The notes beneath the pieces are model-generated. The model made no database searches, was not told the origin of the DNA, and worked only from the letters and a program-made list of their open reading frames with translations. This document shows positions 4,975 through 7,769 of a DNA stretch of 7,769 bases, piece by piece. The translations under genes were made by a program, and so were the position numbers. This DNA is from Firmicutes bacterium UBA1739 (GTDB taxonomy: Bacteria; Bacillota; Clostridia; Peptostreptococcales; Anaerovoracaceae). The DNA is taken from the NCBI GenBank assembly GCA_002315385.1, contig DCHZ01000024.1:1-7769 (forward strand). The letters are read 5' to 3'. The first letter of the stretch is position 1. Every line of letters starts with the position of its first letter.

Positions 4975-5907
4975 ATGAGCGCAAATGTAGAAACAATGTT
5001 TTCGGTACGAGAAAAGCCCTGGCATGGTCTTGGCACCATTGTCGCAGAGGCACCTAATTCGAGAGAGGCACTTGCTCTTGCAGGCCTTGATTGGAAAGTG
5101 ATGCAGCAGGATGCTTACACAGCAGATGGAATCTATATCCCCGGGTATAAGGTCAACCTCAGAGACAAAGACCTTTCCGTTCTGGGGGTAGTAACTGATC
5201 GCTATCAGGTAGTGCAGAACGAAGAGGCATTTGAATTTACCGATGCCCTTCTTCGAGAAGGTGTGGTATATGAAACCGCAGGCAGCCTTCAGAATGGAAA
5301 ACGCACATGGATTATGGCAAGAGCTCCGGAAAAGTACATTATAGCAGGTGATGAGATTTCACCATATTTCGTTCTGATGAATTCACATGACGGTTCCTGC
5401 AGCATCAAAGCTACTATGACACCAGTCAGAGTAGTATGTCAGAATACGCTTAATCTTGCCCTTCGCACAGCTAAAAGAAGCTGGTCGATGAAACATACGA
5501 CCAATATCAAAAGCAGAATTGATGAGGCAATGTATACCTTGCAGTTTGCACAGGAATATATGACAGGTCTTGGAAAAGGCATTGAGGAATTGTGCCAGAA
5601 AAAGTTATCGGAGCGTAAGGTAATGGAATATATGAATGAGTTTTTCCCGATAACTCAGGATATGTCAGACAGCCAGAGGAAGAATAACATCAGGCTTCTG
5701 AATGATATGAAAATCAGATATTTCGATGCTCCTGATCTTAAGGACCTTGGGAATAACGGTTACAGATTTGTCAATGCAATATCAGATTTTGCTACTCATG
5801 CAGAACCAATCAGAAGGACTAAGAACTATCAGGAGAACTTATTCCTCAGAACAGCTGAGGGAAACCTATTGATTGATAAGGCAGTAGAAATGGTAAGGTG
5901 TGCATGA
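4975..5907 (+). CDS. DUF932 domain protein (phage/plasmid-like)
   Basis: 310 residues, the usual length for the DUF932 / TIGR03299 phage- and plasmid-like family. Family hallmarks are ETMFSVREKPWHGLGT at residues 6-21, VLGVVTDRYQVVQNEEAFEF near 70, and VRVVCQNTLNLAL near 155. No catalytic site is known; the family is repeatedly encoded next to recombination and replication genes of plasmids, conjugative elements and phages. The start is set by GAGGAGG at 4960-4966, eight bases before ATG. The frame is intact, unlike the exonuclease and annealing genes downstream. Its TGA overlaps the ATG of the DpnD/PcfM gene by four bases, so the two are translationally coupled. A terminator-like hairpin lies immediately upstream of its ribosome binding site. 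Confidence 0.9.
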   Translation: MSANVETMFSVREKPWHGLGTIVAEAPNSREALALAGLDWKVMQQDAYTADGIYIPGYKVNLRDKDLSVLGVVTDRYQVVQNEEAFEFTDALLREGVVYETAGSLQNGKRTWIMARAPEKYIIAGDEISPYFVLMNSHDGSCSIKATMTPVRVVCQNTLNLALRTAKRSWSMKHTTNIKSRIDEAMYTLQFAQEYMTGLGKGIEELCQKKLSERKVMEYMNEFFPITQDMSDSQRKNNIRLLNDMKIRYFDAPDLKDLGNNGYRFVNAISDFATHAEPIRRTKNYQENLFLRTAEGNLLIDKAVEMVRCA

Positions 5908-6071
5908 TGATTTATAAAATCAGGATTGTCGAAAAGCTGGAGAGAACGGTATCCTGTTATGCATCAGACGAGAACGAGGCAGTAGATAAGGTAATAGAAA
6001 AGTACAGAAATGAGGAAATCGTTCTGACTGCAGAAGACTATACCTCCACAGAATTCGAAATTGTTCTGTGA
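5904..6071 (+). CDS. DpnD/PcfM family small protein, 55 aa
   Basis: The peptide begins MMIYKIRIVEKLERTV and contains EAVDKVIEKYRNEEIVL, then AEDYTSTEFEIVL at the end. This pattern of a beta strand, a helix with an EAVDKV motif and a final FEI strand is characteristic of the short DpnD/PcfM proteins found beside DUF932 and YqaJ genes on plasmids and phages. The function is not established. It overlaps the DUF932 stop (ATGATGA), with the weak ribosome binding site AAGGTG at 5895-5900; either of the two consecutive Met codons (5904 or 5907) could be the start. A strong terminator follows 36 bases after its stop. Confidence 0.82.
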   Translation: MMIYKIRIVEKLERTVSCYASDENEAVDKVIEKYRNEEIVLTAEDYTSTEFEIVL

Positions 6072-6106
6072 GTTAAAATAAGCATGGTAAATAAGTAACT
6101 GTTTGT

Positions 6107-6138
6107 CCTGACAGGCATGATGTCTGTCAGGCTTTTTT
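6107..6138 (+). terminator. Strong terminator between DpnD/PcfM and the exonuclease gene
   Basis: CCTGACAG (6107-6114) and CTGTCAGG (6124-6131) pair perfectly; the stem extends to 11 bp with a three-base loop. T6 follows at 6133-6138. The next ribosome binding site, AGGAGGAG at 6144-6151, begins six bases later, so the exonuclease gene has no room for a promoter of its own after the terminator. Confidence 0.85.
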
Positions 6139-6156
6139 AATGCAGGAGGAGTTGTA

Positions 6157-6207
6157 ATGAGAGTATTTGCGAAAACAAAGAATATGTCAATAAATGAGTG
6201 GAAGTAA
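6157..6207 (+). pseudogene. Severed N-terminus of the YqaJ exonuclease
   Basis: ATG at 6157, with AGGAGGAG just upstream, opens MRVFAKTKNMSINEWK and then meets TAA at 6205-6207. The next codon continues, in the same frame, into LRRKGIGGSD. Homologues read EW-L/K-E/Q-x-RRKGIGGSD without a break, so the TAA stands at a Glu or Gln codon and a single base change (GAA or CAA to TAA) explains it. The ribosome binding site and start of the original gene are therefore intact but lead only to a 16-residue peptide. Confidence 0.8.
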
Positions 6208-7086
6208 TTGAGAAGAAAAGGAATCGGCGGTTCTGATGCAGCTGCTATTCTTGGAATCAGCCCATACAAATCCATTCTTGAACTCTGGGAGGATAAAACA
6301 GAAAGGTCGCCAATAGAAGACTACGAAACTGATATTACAAGATTTGGTCATATCATGGAACCGATAATAAGAGCAGAGTTTACAAGAAGAACAGGCCTTA
6401 AAGTAAGACAGAAAAATGCGATTCTCCAGAGCGAAGATTATCCATTTATGATGGCTAATCTTGACGGGATTGTAAAGGATCCCGATGGAAACCTTGCAAT
6501 ATTTGAAGCAAAAACAGCCAGTGAATATAAGCGTGATGTCTGGGAAGAAAGAGTTCCTGAAGAATACATTGCACAGCTTCAGCATTATTTCGCTGTTACC
6601 GGGCTATCAAAAGCCTATATAGCTGCAGTAGTAGGTGGAAACACTTACTACTGCTATATTGTATACAGGGATGAAGCGTATATTGAAAAGCTGATAAAAG
6701 CTGAGGCTGAGTTCTGGAATTGTGTTGTAAGTGATACACAGCCGCCGGCAGATAGTTCAGAAGCTACACAGGAATACCTTAATAAAAGGTATCTGAACAG
6801 CAGAAAAACAGAGATTGTCCTGCCTGAAGGGGCAGAGGAGATTATTGGGGATTATAAGAGAATAGATGCAGAGATAAAAGAGTTAACTGATATTAAGTCA
6901 GGACTTTCAAATAGCATAAAGGCTATGATGCAGGAAAATGAAGTAGGACGGGCAGGAGATTCTATAGTTAAATGGTCTTCTGTTACACGTAACTTCATTG
7001 ACAGTAAGAAACTTAAGGAGGCTCTTGGGGAATCTTATACGAATTACCTTATGGAAACAAAATACAGAAAGCTCTCGATAGCATAG
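6208..7086 (+). CDS. YqaJ-type viral recombinase / exonuclease (interrupted 5' end)
   Basis: The 292-residue frame from TTG at 6208 carries a full PD-(D/E)XK nuclease core of the YqaJ / lambda-exonuclease type: RRKGIGGSDAAAILGISPYKS at residues 2-22, E51 in GHIMEP, D86 in ANLDG, E100-x-K102 in FEAKTA and Q123/Q125 in QLQHY. The C-terminal part has a helical YKRIDAEIKEL segment usual in phage members. Such enzymes degrade one strand of linear double-stranded DNA and hand the other to an annealing protein, here the Rad52-like gene that follows. The true start (6157) is cut off by TAA at 6205. TTG directly after that stop could allow restarting, weakly helped by GGAAG at 6200-6204, and would keep every active-site residue. 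Whether it is expressed is uncertain. Confidence 0.85.
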   Translation: MRRKGIGGSDAAAILGISPYKSILELWEDKTERSPIEDYETDITRFGHIMEPIIRAEFTRRTGLKVRQKNAILQSEDYPFMMANLDGIVKDPDGNLAIFEAKTASEYKRDVWEERVPEEYIAQLQHYFAVTGLSKAYIAAVVGGNTYYCYIVYRDEAYIEKLIKAEAEFWNCVVSDTQPPADSSEATQEYLNKRYLNSRKTEIVLPEGAEEIIGDYKRIDAEIKELTDIKSGLSNSIKAMMQENEVGRAGDSIVKWSSVTRNFIDSKKLKEALGESYTNYLMETKYRKLSIA

Positions 7087-7098
7087 GAGGTTGGAAAA

Positions 7099-7769
7099 AT
7101 GATGAATGCAGAGAGAATAAGAACACTTAATGCGGAGGAAATCGAAATCAGAGTACAGTCTATAACAGAAAAGGGCGTATCTATACTATTATATAAGGAT
7201 GCAAGAGTTGATATGACAATTTTAGATGAGGTGTTTGGAATTACGGGCTGGTAGAGAGTGCATGAATTTATCAATGGCAACTGCTTCTGTAAGGTCATGA
7301 TTAGGGATTCAGTGTATGAAGAGTGGATTGTCAAACAGGATGTTGGAACAGAATCTATTCAGATCCAGTTAAGGGAGCAGCTTCAGATTCCTTTAAAAGA
7401 GCCTGTACCAATATTGGCATTGGCAGGGAGCTTTACACAGCTCCTTTCATATGGGTGCCGGCAGATAAGGTAAAAATCGAAAGATATAAGGAAAAGCTTG
7501 TCTGCAAGGACAAATTTAAAGTAAACAAAATTTCTTACAATGACAAAAGATGTGTCTCTAATATTGTAATATCTAATCAGAGGGATGAAGTGGTTTATTC
7601 CTTTAACAATGTTAAAGCAGAACGCACAGGTTCGGCGGGTACAAGTAAACGGGCTTTGAATGGAGCTAATACATATGCAGAAGATACAATTACAGAAAAG
7701 CAGGCAGATGAACTCATGCATATACCTGCCGCAGTGGCGAAAAGAGTTTTTAGAGCAACAGTACAAAGA
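7099..7769 (+). pseudogene. Rad52/22-like single-strand annealing protein, broken and partial
   Basis: AGGAGG at 7085-7090 overlaps the exonuclease stop and leads to ATG ATG at 7099/7102. The frame reads MMNAERIRTLNAEEIEIRVQ up to FGITGW, then TAG (7252-7254), then continues RVHEFINGNCFCKVMI and KQDVGTES to about 7356. After that, homology resumes in another frame: KGAASDSFKRACTNIGIGRE from 7371, then LYTAPFIWVPADKVKI, open to the window end. Family members have a Gln or Lys in place of the TAG, and a one-base loss near 7357 restores the frame. The product would coat and anneal single-stranded DNA with the YqaJ exonuclease. With a nonsense codon and a frameshift it should be inactive. Its end lies outside the window. 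Confidence 0.82.

Noticed and set aside
6157..7356. Stop-codon recoding (TAA and TAG read as Gln) in the exonuclease and Rad52-like genes
   Set aside because: Both stops sit where homologues have Gln, Glu or Lys, and the two genes share one frame. However, the exonuclease's own end is TAG overlapped by the next ribosome binding site, recoding would fuse the genes, and a frameshift follows, so decay is simpler.
7044..7766. Minus-strand open frames opposite the Rad52-like gene
   Set aside because: They are shadows of a gene whose plus-strand translation shows clear family motifs.

Overview
This window looks like a chromosomal segment from a low-to-moderate GC member of the Clostridia, most probably Lachnospiraceae. 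I infer this from the strong AGGAGG-type Shine-Dalgarno sites, sigma-A style promoters, a 28-residue Firmicutes holin-like toxin, and proteins (macro domain plus HTH-like domain, DUF932, DpnD/PcfM, YqaJ) whose style matches that group. No database search was possible, so family names come from recognised motifs.

Positions 1-4450 carry four widely spaced plus-strand genes. The first 544 bases are non-coding and hold nested inverted repeats, a terminator-like hairpin, a TATAAT box and a 45-bp tandem repeat. Then come an ADP-ribosylglycohydrolase (545-1522), a small PNPOx-like flavin-binding protein (1597-1995, own promoter, strong terminator) and a macro-domain protein with a C-terminal HTH-like domain (2190-3458, own promoter). 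Two ADP-ribose-handling proteins within 3 kb suggest a local theme of ADP-ribosylation reversal. At 3703-3992 there is a compact type I toxin-antitoxin locus. A 28-aa membrane peptide is read rightwards, and an antisense RNA of about 93 nt is read leftwards from a perfect TTGACA-N17-TATAAT promoter. The toxin mRNA leader can pair with its own 3' untranslated region.

Positions 3993-4450 are non-coding and dense with inverted repeats, including a 24-bp imperfect inverted repeat and several hairpins. This may be the border of a mobile or once-mobile segment.

Positions 4450-7769 look like the front of a plasmid, phage or ICE-type recombination module: a small charged AT-rich protein of unknown function, DUF932, DpnD/PcfM, a YqaJ-type exonuclease and a Rad52-like annealing protein. 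The last two are damaged. The exonuclease reading frame has a TAA after 16 codons, followed directly by a possible TTG restart. The annealing gene has an in-frame TAG and a one-base frameshift and runs off the window. An exonuclease and an annealing protein would together perform single-strand-annealing recombination, so this copy appears to be decaying. Two junctions in this module place a hairpin plus T-run directly in front of the next gene's ribosome binding site, which hints at attenuation or antitermination.
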